In this document: piece after piece, positions 1-10,444 of the stretch | Numbering within the stretch: position 1 is the stretch's first letter | Layout of the letters: every line of letters begins with the position of its first letter | Assembly (NCBI GenBank): GCA_002633025.1 | Contig: NMRB01000257.1 | Location: forward strand, 36,408 to 100,407 | Source: Notospermus geniculatus | Taxonomy: Eukaryota; Nemertea; Pilidiophora; Heteronemertea; Lineidae | Length of the DNA: 64,000 nt | Direction: 5' to 3' | Position numbers and translations under genes: made by a program | Notes under the pieces: generated by a model | Databases searched by the model: none | What the model was told of the DNA's origin: nothing | The model's input: only the letters and a program-made list of their open reading frames with translations

Positions 1-212
1 TGAAAATGATTTCCACCGCGGTGGGAATGTTTCCACCGCAGTGGAAACATTATCACCACGGTGGAAACGTTTTCACCGCGGTGGGAAGTTCTCACCGCGG
101 TGAAAACGTTTCCACCGCGGTGGAAACATTCCCACCGCGGTGGAAATCATTTTCACCGCGGTGGTAATATTATCACCGCGGTGGAAATATTATCACCGCG
201 GTGGGAACTTCT
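1..212. repeat. palindromic minisatellite, about ten units
   Basis: About ten tandem units of roughly 20 bases, each centred on the palindrome CCACCGCGGTGG and flanked by AAA/TTT-type spacers that also mirror each other. Single-base changes such as CCGCAG and CACGG show that the copies have aged independently. Each unit can fold back on itself, and neighbouring units can pair with each other. No coding function is visible; short ORFs across it are by-products of the repeat. The array starts at or before the window edge, so its full length is unknown. Confidence 0.9.
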
Positions 213-880
213 GAAAATTTTACAAACCCCAAGAAAAATTATCGAATTGAAAAAAAATTGCAAATGTAAATATTTTTCATGAATGAGCTCTATGGGCCAC
301 CGTAGAAGCCAATTCCACATGTTCCAGGGGTTTGTGAGCGAGTGGTCGGAGGTTGCCTGAGCGAACTGTACCGCTGGGGACGAGGTTGAGGATGGCAGTG
401 TGACTAGGTCGGTAGAATGGAGACAGGTGCCGCTGCGAGGAGTTTGGTGCGTCGGTTGATCGTGGCAGGTAATCCCAGCCGCACTATTCTGATAATGGTT
501 GACCCAGTCTTGGCCCAGTTTCACAAAGAAACTTAAGTTGAAAGTTTGACGTAAGTCATCATGTGATGACGGTTTCAGGCAATCAGATGAGTTCATTTCG
601 GACAGTTTTCGTAGACTTTAGATTCTTTGTGAATCCGCTGGTTGTTTTAGTATTACAGCAATTTCGAACGATTAGTTTGTTGGGAACATCATGCCGTGGG
701 TGCCAGCCTCTTGGGCGAGCAGTACTGCCACCTTGAGGCAGCTGGAGCTGGTCTATTTCCAGTGGTGTTGTAGGAACGTAAACCCACTTGGGACGAGTTG
801 GGGGGGTCCGGTATGCAAATCGGCAAGAAGAAGTGGCAGTGTTCGGAATCGAGGTAGGGGATACGCCGGTGGGCAGTCCA
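213..880. other. no gene recognised
   Basis: Mixed-composition sequence with short overlapping ORFs on both strands and no domain-like translation, splice chain or clear repeat. I see nothing I can support as a gene. Confidence 0.5.
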
Positions 881-1002
881 TGGGCCGTATTTCACGGGTC
901 GTACTTCGTTAAAATCAGACTTTCTGTGTGCTTGAAGCATTGAGAAAAGTCAAACTTTTGATACTTTAGGCTAAAGTGCGACCCGTGAATACGGGCCCGA
1001 GA
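881..1002. mobile_element. imperfect hairpin MITE
   Basis: The left arm (GGGCCGTATTTCACGGGTCG, from 881) is the reverse complement, with a few mismatches, of the right arm ending near 1002 (CGACCCGTGAATACGGGCCC). The loop is about 70 bases and non-coding. This is the form of a small non-autonomous foldback DNA transposon. No confident target-site duplication was found. Confidence 0.7.
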
Positions 1003-1198
1003 GTAGATCGCGCGTTGATTCTCCCGCAGCTGTACGGCTATGTTGATTGTACAGCGTGGTATGTTAGTGTAACAAATGGCACAGGAGAAGAAATTTTGAA
1101 TGTCCAGTATATTTGATCTTATAAATCAAAAGGTACAAATGACCATACATTAACTTAACTGACGTCGGACATGTCACAATCTGTAGACTACGTAAATT

Positions 1199-3242
1199 TC
1201 AGAGCGGTGGGAGGTAATCGTCGTCAAACAGGTCCTCGTTGTCATCGTTATCAGTGTCGATATGTGCGGCTTCATCATTGACATCGTCAGCGGCCTGGCC
1301 ATTGTTACCGTAGGAGTGCAACTGGAAGTGGATAAAGACGGAATAAAGTCTTAGTGACATTTTAATACATCCGTTTTCGTAGCATACCGGAATGCAAGTT
1401 GAGCCATGTAGACTAGTGGTCTCGGGGGATTAAAACAGAAATGGTGCGAACTGGCAATGAGCGGGGCATGCCGAGAGTACATTTTCTTCAAATGGGCGAC
1501 AAAAATGCCGATGAAGAAAAGGAGCGATAGAACACTGGAATGAGCATACTGAGTCAGTTGTAAGGTACTCACCTGAATTATTCTCTGCTCCGAGTCTTTG
1601 ATTGTGACGACAGCAAAATCGTACGTGCGTACTACATCGACAACGTCATTGGTGGCCGCGAGTGTAATGGCGTTGGAGTCTTGGTTGCCGGCAACAGTTG
1701 TGAGGACCTTGCCTTCGGCCGTTCCGAGAATGTTGATGGTTGTTGTGTATTCGTCGTTTTCGATCTGAAATAATGTAACGAATTAACCGACTGAAATTAG
1801 GCAGTGAATGAACTTCGAAGGAAGAGGTTTGGCACAGACAGAACGAAGTTGAAGGAAAAACAGTAGGCCTAGAGTTTGGTGAAAAGTTGAACAGTTTGGG
1901 TGGTGAAGGACAATAAGGGTCGTATTTTAGAATGTTTTTTGACCTCTAGTCAAATTGTAAAATCATCGAGAATAGATTTAAGGTGGACCGTATTAAGGAA
2001 GTTTCTAATATACGGCTGTAAGAATGTCCGGGGAAGAAGAAAGGACAGTTTCATGTGAGAAAGTTGCTCAAGTAATTGGTGAAGTGGGTCGTTCATAAAG
2101 AGGGAAGGGTTTGCTGCAGAATAGCGGATGGTATTAGTTTAGGTTTCTCCTGGCACAAGTGGTATGACCACAGTTTACTTACAGTGAATGTGGTGTCTCG
2201 GGTACTCTGCAAAGAGACCATCCCCTGATACACAGTAACTTCCAGATTTTCCGCACGGAGGCGTTTGTTTTGAAAATTATCATCGACGTTTGCGGTCATG
2301 TCATTCCATATTTTAATGTTCACTTTGCCCGTGTCGTCTGCGATTTCCAAAAACTTCCGCTTGATACCATTAGCACTTATGCGTAGTGGTTGGACCTGAA
2401 AAAAATTACATTGTAATAAAAGGCTTTAATTAGGTGAATATGACCGAGGATGAGATTTTCGGGGGGGGGGGGGGNGGAGTTGGTTGAACTGGATGTACTT
2501 TATGCAGTTCAATTGCAAAGTATCACATTCCAGAACCGGTGTAACGTTGATCAGTGTTCTCATGTTTGTGTTTTTCCCATTATTGTTTCCCTCTTGACGT
2601 TTTAAGTGCATGGCGACTAACCGAACAATAACCATTCTATGCGTCTATTGTTGGGGAACACTTAAGAGTGCAGAAACATTCTCCGACTTTACACCGGGTG
2701 ATATACTGCGGTATATTTAAGGAACGGCTCATTAGTAGAGAGCCAAGTAGTTGATGAATGGAAGTGAATAATTTCCAATAAATGCACGCATTTGCTAAAA
2801 CGTTTGTAGTTACCTGGGTGATTTTTCCCAGAACCGACACTCTCTGATGTTTTCTGACATGTTGCAGATGGTCGATCGACATTATGGGGGCATGGTGAAA
2901 TCGTTCCTCCACTTCTTCGTTGATTGTAAACGGCTTTGTCTCGAACACCTGGAAAAAAATAGATATTGAAAATGATGTCTATTCTATTGAACTGGTACGA
3001 ATGCTGCAACCCAACTGCCTGAAACTGTATACCAATGTTTCATGCAGTGGCCAGCGTTTCGGAATGGCCATTACAGGTTTTTTATACCTGCGATACCTAC
3101 CTCGGTCTTTTTATCAAGTCTGATTGTGCGTTCTTGCATTATTTTTGTACATTTAGTCATGGTGTAGAAGCAGCTGGGCGTGAAAACCGCGTTCGCGGTT
3201 TCGCCGTTCAAGAACATCGTATAGACGGCGTCGTCTTGCTCT
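1199..3242 (-). CDS. RPA-like OB-fold ssDNA-binding protein, 5' end missing
   Basis: Spliced minus-strand gene. Exons read at 3242-3101 (partial), 2948-2814, 2395-2183, 1764-1573 and 1321-1199. Every junction is GT-AG and in phase 0, and the frame is open to a TGA at 1201-1199, giving about 267 visible residues. The second to fourth exons read like a replication protein A large-subunit OB fold: a strand with VSVLGKIT, then FLEIADDTGKVNIKIW followed by a valine-rich strand. The first visible exon looks like the end of a preceding OB fold (TIRLDKKTEVFE). The last exon is an acidic tail rich in D and E. The expected role is single-stranded DNA binding. The 5' end is cut at the N (3243) where the neighbouring transposon contig begins. 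RPA-like genes occur both as host genes and as Helitron passengers; the sequence does not decide which. A G-run with an N at 2461-2475 lies in an intron. Confidence 0.72.
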
Positions 3243-3243
3243 N

Positions 3244-3295
3244 AGCTCTATTCTACGGCAGTTCCTTGACGTCTAAATGACGTCATTGTAGTGCA
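3244..3295. repeat. left inverted repeat of the Academ-like element
   Basis: 52 bases that are an exact reverse complement of 9041-9092. The repeat contains TGACGTCATT and TAGACGTCAA-type motifs, a palindromic CRE-like core. It lies directly next to the single N at 3243. Confidence 0.92.
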
Positions 3296-3425
3296 GTCTT
3301 ACGAAATGGCTCTGAAAGGTCCGAAGTAAGGATTTATAGCGAAATGCAGGGGGTTATAAAATGTATTTCTATTCTCTTTCAGCATGATCCCCATGCTTAG
3401 TTATCATTTATATGGTGGAAAAATC

Positions 3426-3529
3426 CCTAAGGGTGGTCGTCCATTTGACAGTTTATTGCATGTTAGGGGCTCTGCTGCACAAACCAGACTGTGTTAGATA
3501 AAACTGTCAAATTGACGGCCACCCTTAGG
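3426..3529. mobile_element. hairpin MITE nested downstream of the transposase gene
   Basis: The arms CCTAAGGGTGGTCGTCCATT and AATTGACGGCCACCCTTAGG pair over about 30 bases with few mismatches around a loop of about 45 bases. It lies between the stop codon of the large minus-strand gene (3549) and the left inverted repeat, so it probably inserted into the transposon's 3' non-coding region. Confidence 0.75.
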
Positions 3530-3548
3530 CACAAAAGCTTCACAGTTC

Positions 3549-6500
3549 TCAGTCACTGAGATCCATATCACTGTCTTCGCTCTCAAAGTCAGAATAAAAT
3601 CCACAGGTATCTGACGAATTTTCTTCTATTTCATCCTCGTTCTCAGAACTTTCTCCATCTCCTTCGTATTCCCCGTCAACCCCCAATTCTTCGGCTGTTT
3701 CTTCTGGAAAGTAGTCACCGTTTCCTGTAAAAAGACATGAACATGATTATATTTAGGATGAATTCAGAAACAGAAAATCACACAAAATAATTACAGAATT
3801 TCGATTTCGATTGCATTGGTATTTCTGAATTGAATATTTACCTTGGTTTTCATTTTTCCTGCCGGTAATACCAGGAACCTCCTCTGAATTGCGTGTTGTT
3901 TTTTTCTTCGTCTGTGGAGGCTGTTTTCCTCCTTCTGTTTGGTCTTCTGTATCTGTATCATACTCAACGAGACCTGCAGGATTAAATTGGCATTATATAA
4001 TGTTATATCTGGGATGGACAGACCCAAAGATGATTTGAAATCAAATCACCACAAGGAATATGCTGACAATTTACCTGGCTTTTTTCTTTTTCCGTAGTGG
4101 ACCTCTCTGTCTTTCAACTGTCTGCTGGTATTGCTGTCTCTTTTCTTCCGTGGCGGCTGGCTCCTCTCCTCTGTTGTCTCTTCTACATCGGCATCGTACT
4201 CAGTGGGTGCTGCAAGAGGAACATCTAACGATTTACCCAGTATTAATTGACTGAATGTTGAGACAAAAGCGGAGCAACTTTTAAAGGGCTGACATGGCTC
4301 AGATGAAATCGATATGAGCAACTAACCTTGAATTTTCCTTTTCCCGCTCTTTTTCTTCGACAAGCTTGGGGGAGTTGTGGGCAGGTAAACCATACTGGCT
4401 TAATACCATCCTCTGTATTTTGCCATCCTCTGTCAGTGATAGAAGGGTACTCGATGTTCTGCTGGAGACATTGGTACCACAACAATGCCTGTAGGTCACT
4501 TCTCTTGAGGTGCTGATTGGTGCTATTCTCATCTGGAAGGATACTAGAACTACATTTCACCTTCTGGCTACTGTACATTCTGATCCTTGTCCCAACGAAG
4601 CTTTCTTGTTCTGTTCCAGAATACATGCAGGTCCTGAAGAAATGTTTAGCACTTGCAACATTTTGAACAGATTTGTCAGATCTGCCCAGCTCAGCAAGAA
4701 GATGGGACATATCCAGTTTCAACATCTTCTTCAATGGCTTGACTTTGCCAATGCGAAATGGGAATGATGTTGTGTCACATCCTGTGATGCTATGATAAGC
4801 TGGAAGGTTTCGACACACTGCATCTCCATAATGAGTGGTCAGTTTCTTAACACTAACATATCGATGGTCAATCTTCATCAACCAGTCATGTGGTGGTTTA
4901 CAGATGGAATAGGCATAGCTCAGGAGGATCAGGACGTCTGTGTCAGTAGCTCTGACGACAACTGGATCTTCAGACTTGCTTGCGTGAAGAACAAGCCTCG
5001 TGTCAGCCTCGTGATGGTTGCAGGACTCGAGCTTTTCCACATCAGTTTGTGTGATCAGCCAAGTATTTTCTTCCTCTGTCACGACCAGTGGAATTCTGAG
5101 GTTTTCTCTGACTGAAACAGTTTTGTAGTAACTGACAAGGAATTGAATCAGCTCAGTCTTGTTTTCAGCATTGCATAGAAAAAGGTCCCAGTCTTTGCCC
5201 CTTGGCATACTCTGCTCTTGACTCGTGATGTGAATTCTTCTAAAAGAAAACCCTCTGCGTCGTTGGGTTAACTCCTTTGTCGTGGCTGTACTGTAAGAAT
5301 CAAATATGATCCCAAGCTGTCTTGGCTTAGACTGGCTCGGTGGCATGCAGAATTTCAACAAAGCGTCAGCAAATTCTCCCCAAGTTTGTTGAGACGGGAC
5401 TGTCTTAACAGCTGCCATTCCATCAATCAACCAGTTGCTTTGACTCGGTTGTTCCTCCGTGGCTGATGAAGAGTCCTCAATAAGATAGTTCCTCAGTGCT
5501 GCTTTGGAACCTTGACGAAGGTCCCTTTCTGGTGTGGCAAGGGCAAGGGGAACTGTTGTTAGAGGATGTGAATGAGCTTCCTCTGGGGTAGTTGCCTTTC
5601 CTACCATCACACCAAATGCTTGTCGATCCTCCTTGATAACATTCAGTGATTTTGGATCTTTCTTGACCTTTTCTTGACCTGTCTTGATCTTTAGGTTGAC
5701 GATTTTGTCAAAGAAATTCACTCTTCCTTCACCAGTAGCCTTGAGTCTGAGGTTAACAAAGTCCAGGAATTGTTTCTCACCTACTTCGGATGATGATAAC
5801 AGTCCAGTAACGATACTTTGATCAATTTCCTCTCCAGTTTTCATGTGACGTGCATGGCCAATTAGAAAAGGGTCAAAGTACTTCTGCAATTGAGTGATGA
5901 GGCTCTGAACTATGTTTTCATGCTGCTTCCGTGCTCCGATACTTGTCTCCTTGTGAGCCGAAGAGGTCAGGATATCTAACCTTTCCTTCAAAGTTGCTCT
6001 TAGCTTTGCCATTATGTGACTTGTCTTTATGAATGTATCTGTTGTCTGCTTGCTAGTGCTGTAACCACCTTGCATTGGACCACCCCTGACTTTCACCTCT
6101 CTGTTGATTGTGGTCTCAGTGATCAAGTCTCCGTGTATCGTAGAAAAGGGCTCCCCAGACATTGATCCGCCAAAGCCATTTTTCACAAGATCATCCCAGG
6201 CATCCTTGTGGTTCGACTTGACATTTTGCAGATTGACGTGTTGGAATGTCAGGTATCTTGCGTAATTGACATGCCCAAAAGCAAAGCACTTTGGAAGAAG
6301 CGTTCGCTCTACTGCCAGGTGTGTTTCAATACTTTTCTCCCTGACGGCTGCTATTAGGCACAGCATAGCTGATACATCCTTCACATATTCTACCATCATC
6401 TTGGCCTGCGTTCCTTCGGATACCATCAATGAGGTACAGATGTCCTTGAAGATTGGCAACTCAAGGAGTGACTGAAGGTTTGTTGGATTTGGATTGTTCC

Positions 6501-8820
6501 TGAGTTTAGCGATCACTTCTCTCACAGAGTCATCCAATTTAGAACCAACATCTTGTGTCTTCATCCTGTGTCTGAGTAAGGCCTCAAGTGACTGTTTGTG
6601 CAGGCGAACACTTCTTGCGTAGTGACGACCCTCAAACGCTTGAGCAACAGAACCATCAGCAATAGCTCCTGAATCCACCCACCAGTCCTTAAGTCCAAGG
6701 CATCCATACTTCTTTGAGATAATTTTCAGGTTAACTAAAATGGTGTGGAATCCTCCCATGAGTGGTATGATCTTGTCGTACCTCTCCTGATGTAGCCATG
6801 AAATTATCAACATTTTGCTGTTAATTGCCTCATCTGCATGTGCGAAAATAAAGTCCATTTCAAGATCATCAGCAATCTGGACTATCATGTCCATGTACCA
6901 TTTAATCACATTGTCTCCTGGCGGCAAAGGAACAACTGGGAGGTATTCCAACTTACACTTAGTAGTGGAGCAGTCAGTCACAGTTTTCATGAATGAAGTC
7001 CATGAACCTACAGGTCCAAGCACATCTTTATCAGCCTCAGGAAAGAATTCCTCTAGGCAATCGTCACCAACTGTACCAACAAGAACCCAAGCGATATTAC
7101 GTTCCAGAGCATCATCCAGCAGTTTTGAATCTCTGTAGTCATCGTTGAAGTCAGGAAACGATGGAGGGGGTGACCTCTTCTTCGGGATTTTGTAAGTTCC
7201 ATAGTCGGGCTCCTCTTGGTCGATGAGATTGCGCTGTTCCAGTTTTCGAGAACTGTTGCCAGTGGTGGTGTCACCTGCTCTTACTGACTGAAAAATGGTA
7301 CCGGTTGTATGGTGAGTTGTATGACTTCCAGTCAGTGTCTGTTGTTGCCCATCAGAGTTATCAAATGTGACATGCACACTTCGACCCTTGACGAAGCCAG
7401 GGGGTAACATATTCTTATGCTCCATGGTGATGGATTTTGCCCAGTTGTTATTCAGATCACGGACATCAGTGTATGATATCCCTATGCCAGATCGGTTTAA
7501 GAGGGCGGTAGCCTCTTTGCTGCCAGTTATTCTGTGAATGGTCAAACTCAACGCAGTTCCTAATGGTGAGCGCTCACCTTTGACCAATTTTTCCCAACTT
7601 TGAGTTAATGCCGACATTTTCTCTGCTTCATCCTTGCTTGTAGCTACAGCATATCCAAAGGCATTTCTTGGTCTCCTGGGATTAATTGACCAGGCAATGG
7701 CATTGTAAATACAGTGAAGCGGTCTGTGACTATCAAGTAGACTAAACAGTTCATCTGGTTCCAATGGCCACTTTACAGCGTCCCTCTGTGAAAGTTTACG
7801 ACGAATCATCCTTGCAAACGCCTTGGTCAGCTCAGATTCACGAAGTCCATTTCCTTGTAATGTAGCCGCAGAATACGACAGTGGATTGACCGCACTGGAG
7901 TGTACCACCAGCCGATTTCCCAGCATGTGAAAGTCGATGGCATCCCCGAATTTCTCAGTCAGGCGTTTTTTCAAAGTGTGGGTTTTTGAAATTGGTGGGA
8001 CCTCTACACCATATTCTTCACTGATATCCTTTATATCGCCTATTAACTCCAACAGAAAATAGGCATTTTGATCCTTTATGACCAGTCGATGGAAGAGTTT
8101 GAAAAAGTTATCCATAACTTCCAAAGCTGATGTATCCTCCTCTGGTACGAGCTTCTTCTCGTAAGTGTAAGTAAACTTGTCATAGCAGGTCTTATGATAG
8201 TACACATCTACAGCAAAAATATCATACGATGCACCACTAAGAATTACATCAAGTCTCTTTGCTGCCTCATGGAACTTATCTGTTTCATCATTTATTTTCA
8301 AATTCCTGGCATATTCAATTTTTGATGCTGCGTTTTTCTCCGAACATCGGCCAAGGCCCCCACTATTGAAGGGTTTGCTGTCATCGGCTGTCTCCTCATT
8401 GCAGACAAAACAGACTTTCTTCTTTGGAAGTGATCCTCTGCGTATCCTGTATGGGGGATTATCAACTGCTTCATTTGACTCATGAGCGCTAGTTGTCTCT
8501 GAACTCAGCGGGAGTAGTTTTCTGGTCTGGGTTTCCTTCCGGGCAAGTCTGGTTCGAAATGTGATTCGACAGTTCTCATGAATATTGATGTCCTGGCATG
8601 CACCAGACAGTCGCTGTGCAGCTGATTGGAATTCAGCATAAGGTGCCTGAGTACACAATCTATTATCAACTTTTACCCATCTTTCTGCTAATTCTCGAAT
8701 AGATTGCAATCCATCCTGAGACAAATATGAAGCTGACTTGTCGTCCTCGACACGTTCATTACATAGACAACACAACCGTTTTTCATCACTCTCCAAACTC
8801 AAAATCGGTGTGGATGCCAT
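3549..8820 (-). CDS. transposase with zinc fingers and FEN1/XPG-like nuclease domain
   Basis: The main exon runs 8820-4327 from ATG, about 1,498 codons. Further exons read at 4209-4075, 3973-3842 and 3724-3549; the last gives an acidic C-terminus ending at TGA 3551-3549. Exons 2 to 4 join in a shared phase (G+GT, G+GA). The exon 1/2 junction does not fit that phase with its best donor (AAG|GTTAGT), so its exact site is unsure. Two Cys-rich modules lie near residues 17-85 (CCLCNE...HENC) and 136-215 (CFVCNE...HKTCYDKF). A transposase-like core has FDNSDG near 488, HADEA near 660 and GGFH near 688. A C-terminal PIN/FEN1-like nuclease has FDSY...TKEL..RRR near 1170, HEADTR near 1270, DTDVLILL near 1290 and ITGCDTTS near 1345; these parallel FEN1's FDG, EAEAQ, DMD and GCDY motifs. 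No stop or frameshift interrupts exon 1, so the gene may be intact. Confidence 0.75.
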
Positions 8821-9040
8821 TGTGCAGCAGAATTCACAATGGCAAAATTTCTATTGTCTTTATGTACAAGTAGTCGTTATATGGATTCAATGAATCAGTT
8901 GAGACAGGACTCCAAATCTTTTCTATTGTCCATCAGTATTCAAGGATTCTGAAAATGAAATTCGTTATCTTACCTGGCCAAATACGAGGCGAAATGATCA
9001 TGGAGAAAGGGAAAAGAAATACATACATCTGGTGGGTGAT

Positions 9041-9360
9041 TGCACTACAATGACGTCATTTAGACGTCAAGGAACTGCCGTAGAATAGAGCTAATGGGTA
9101 AATCTGGTAGTTTATCATCATGTTTTATATGTTTGGTAATACATTTATGGGTGTAAAATGGGTCAGAAAAAAGTTCGCCATACATTGAAATACCCGGGGT
9201 GATTTCGCTGCTATGACGTCATTTCGACGTCAAGGAGACGTCACAGACTACTTCTAATGTGTTATTTTGGAAGTTTAGCATCATGTTTCTATCTGTTCGT
9301 AATACATTTATGGGGTGAAAAATGGACCAGAAAAAAGTTTGCTGTACATTGAAATGTCTG
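9041..9360. repeat. right inverted repeat and duplicated subterminal block
   Basis: 9041-9092 is the perfect partner of 3244-3295. The following sequence occurs twice: a TGACGTCATTT(A/C)GACGTCAAGGA block, then a CATCATGTTT...AATACATTTATGGG stretch, then GAAAAAAGTT, at about 9050-9180 and again at about 9212-9355. This is typical of long structured transposon ends that bind transposase at several sites; that role is inference. Confidence 0.8.
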
Positions 9361-9720
9361 GGGCAGCCATATTGGATTTATGGCCGCCATATTGGATTGG
9401 AGGCAAAAATCAGGGTGGCCCAGAGGCTTATTTCAAAGAGTATGCCCCAAAGCAGATAAATCAATTGAGAAAACCTTGACTGGAAAAAAGGGCCATTTTT
9501 GCCTGGCATGGACCTGTCTANATGCCACTCATTATCCAAATACAGACCTTGGCCTTTTCATTCCAACCCCGCCTCCGGCTTAGTTCTTTCGCTCTTATTA
9601 TCTAGTCAGGGATCCGATCCCCATCAACCTAGCTCACCCACCCGGAGGCAGGACCGGGCCCCCATCAACCCCAGGCTGGAGCCATAAAAGCCATTTCCAA
9701 GCGTAGCTGGGAATACCCTT

Positions 9721-9882
9721 TACACTCTAAAAACTAAAGAGTTAAAGTAACTCCTAAAGAGTTAAAGTAACACCTAAAGAGCCTGTACAGTGAGTGCTCT
9801 AAAGAGCACTCACTGTACAGGCTCTTTAGGTGTTACTTTAACTCTTTAGGAGTTACTTTAACTCTTTAGTTTTTAGAGTGTA
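9721..9882. mobile_element. perfect 162-bp palindrome (foldback MITE)
   Basis: The two halves are exact reverse complements and meet at GTGCTCTAAAGAGCAC (about 9794-9809). Each arm begins TACACTCTAAAAACTAAAG and contains two copies of a TAAAGAGTTAAAGTAAC motif. A perfect palindrome implies recent insertion or correction, since hairpins decay quickly. It sits inside the 167-bp direct-repeat interval. Confidence 0.9.
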
Positions 9883-10202
9883 TGGCCCACGCCGCACTAA
9901 TTACCACAACAATGATCCCTACCCCATATCCTGTTCCCAGGGGCTTAGCACCCGGCTGGCAGCATGTGTTACGCAACCAATTAAGCGCTTCCCGGAACCG
10001 CCGCTCGGGCCCATCGGCCTCCTCGCAGGCCGTGGCCAATCACCGCCGTGCTCTCTGCGGCAGCAACCAATCAGGGAGCGGCATTCCGGGACCTCACCAG
10101 TGGGACTCTGGGTGCATCAGAACCAATTCTGATTTTGAACACTCAACACGTTTACACAAATTTCCCCTCCCTCCCTCCCTATCTTATGCCCCCGGTCCTG
10201 TC

Positions 10203-10444
10203 TAAAGGCCCGTTTACACATGCAACTTTTCATATGCAACTTCATGCAACTTGTTGCATAAACCTGATGAGACCAAAAGTTTCATAAAAGTTGCATGTGT
10301 AAACGGATATGCAACTTGTTGCAACTCGATCACGCTGGATGTTGCATCGATTTTTCTATGTGTAAACCGTCCCAGGTAGTTTGCAACAAGTTGCAAGTTG
10401 CAGCAACTTGCAACTTGGTGCAACCTAGTGTAAACGGGCCTTTA
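10203..10444. mobile_element. MITE with TAAAGGCCCGTTTACAC ends
   Basis: 242 bp bounded by inverted TAAAGGCCCGTTTACAC repeats. The interior is filled with many direct and inverted GCAACTTG/CAAGTTGC motifs, which extend the pairing. Ends of this kind (GGCCCGTTTACAC) are common in animal MITEs. ORFs across it are artefacts. Confidence 0.85.

Larger units (their letters stand above)
3244..9520 (-). mobile_element. Academ-like (AcademX type) DNA transposon
   Basis: A 52-bp perfect inverted repeat (3244-3295 against 9041-9092) brackets one large minus-strand gene. The right side continues past the repeat with two related subterminal blocks (about 9045-9180 and 9205-9360), so the true right end is probably near 9520 and the left end is probably truncated at the N (3243). 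The protein combines zinc fingers, a transposase-like core and a FEN1/XPG-like nuclease. From memory, that combination fits the Academ superfamily, some members of which carry an XPG-type nuclease. Target-site duplications cannot be read because both borders are single-N contig joins. Superfamily placement is inference from domain content. Confidence 0.65.

Noticed and set aside
1-212. ORFs reading through the GC-rich palindromes (73 and 147 codons)
   Set aside because: They are by-products of the repeat; the translations are low-complexity and run on both strands.
4510-5115. Plus-strand ORFs of 85-107 codons opposite the transposase
   Set aside because: Antisense shadows of the large minus-strand exon without independent features.
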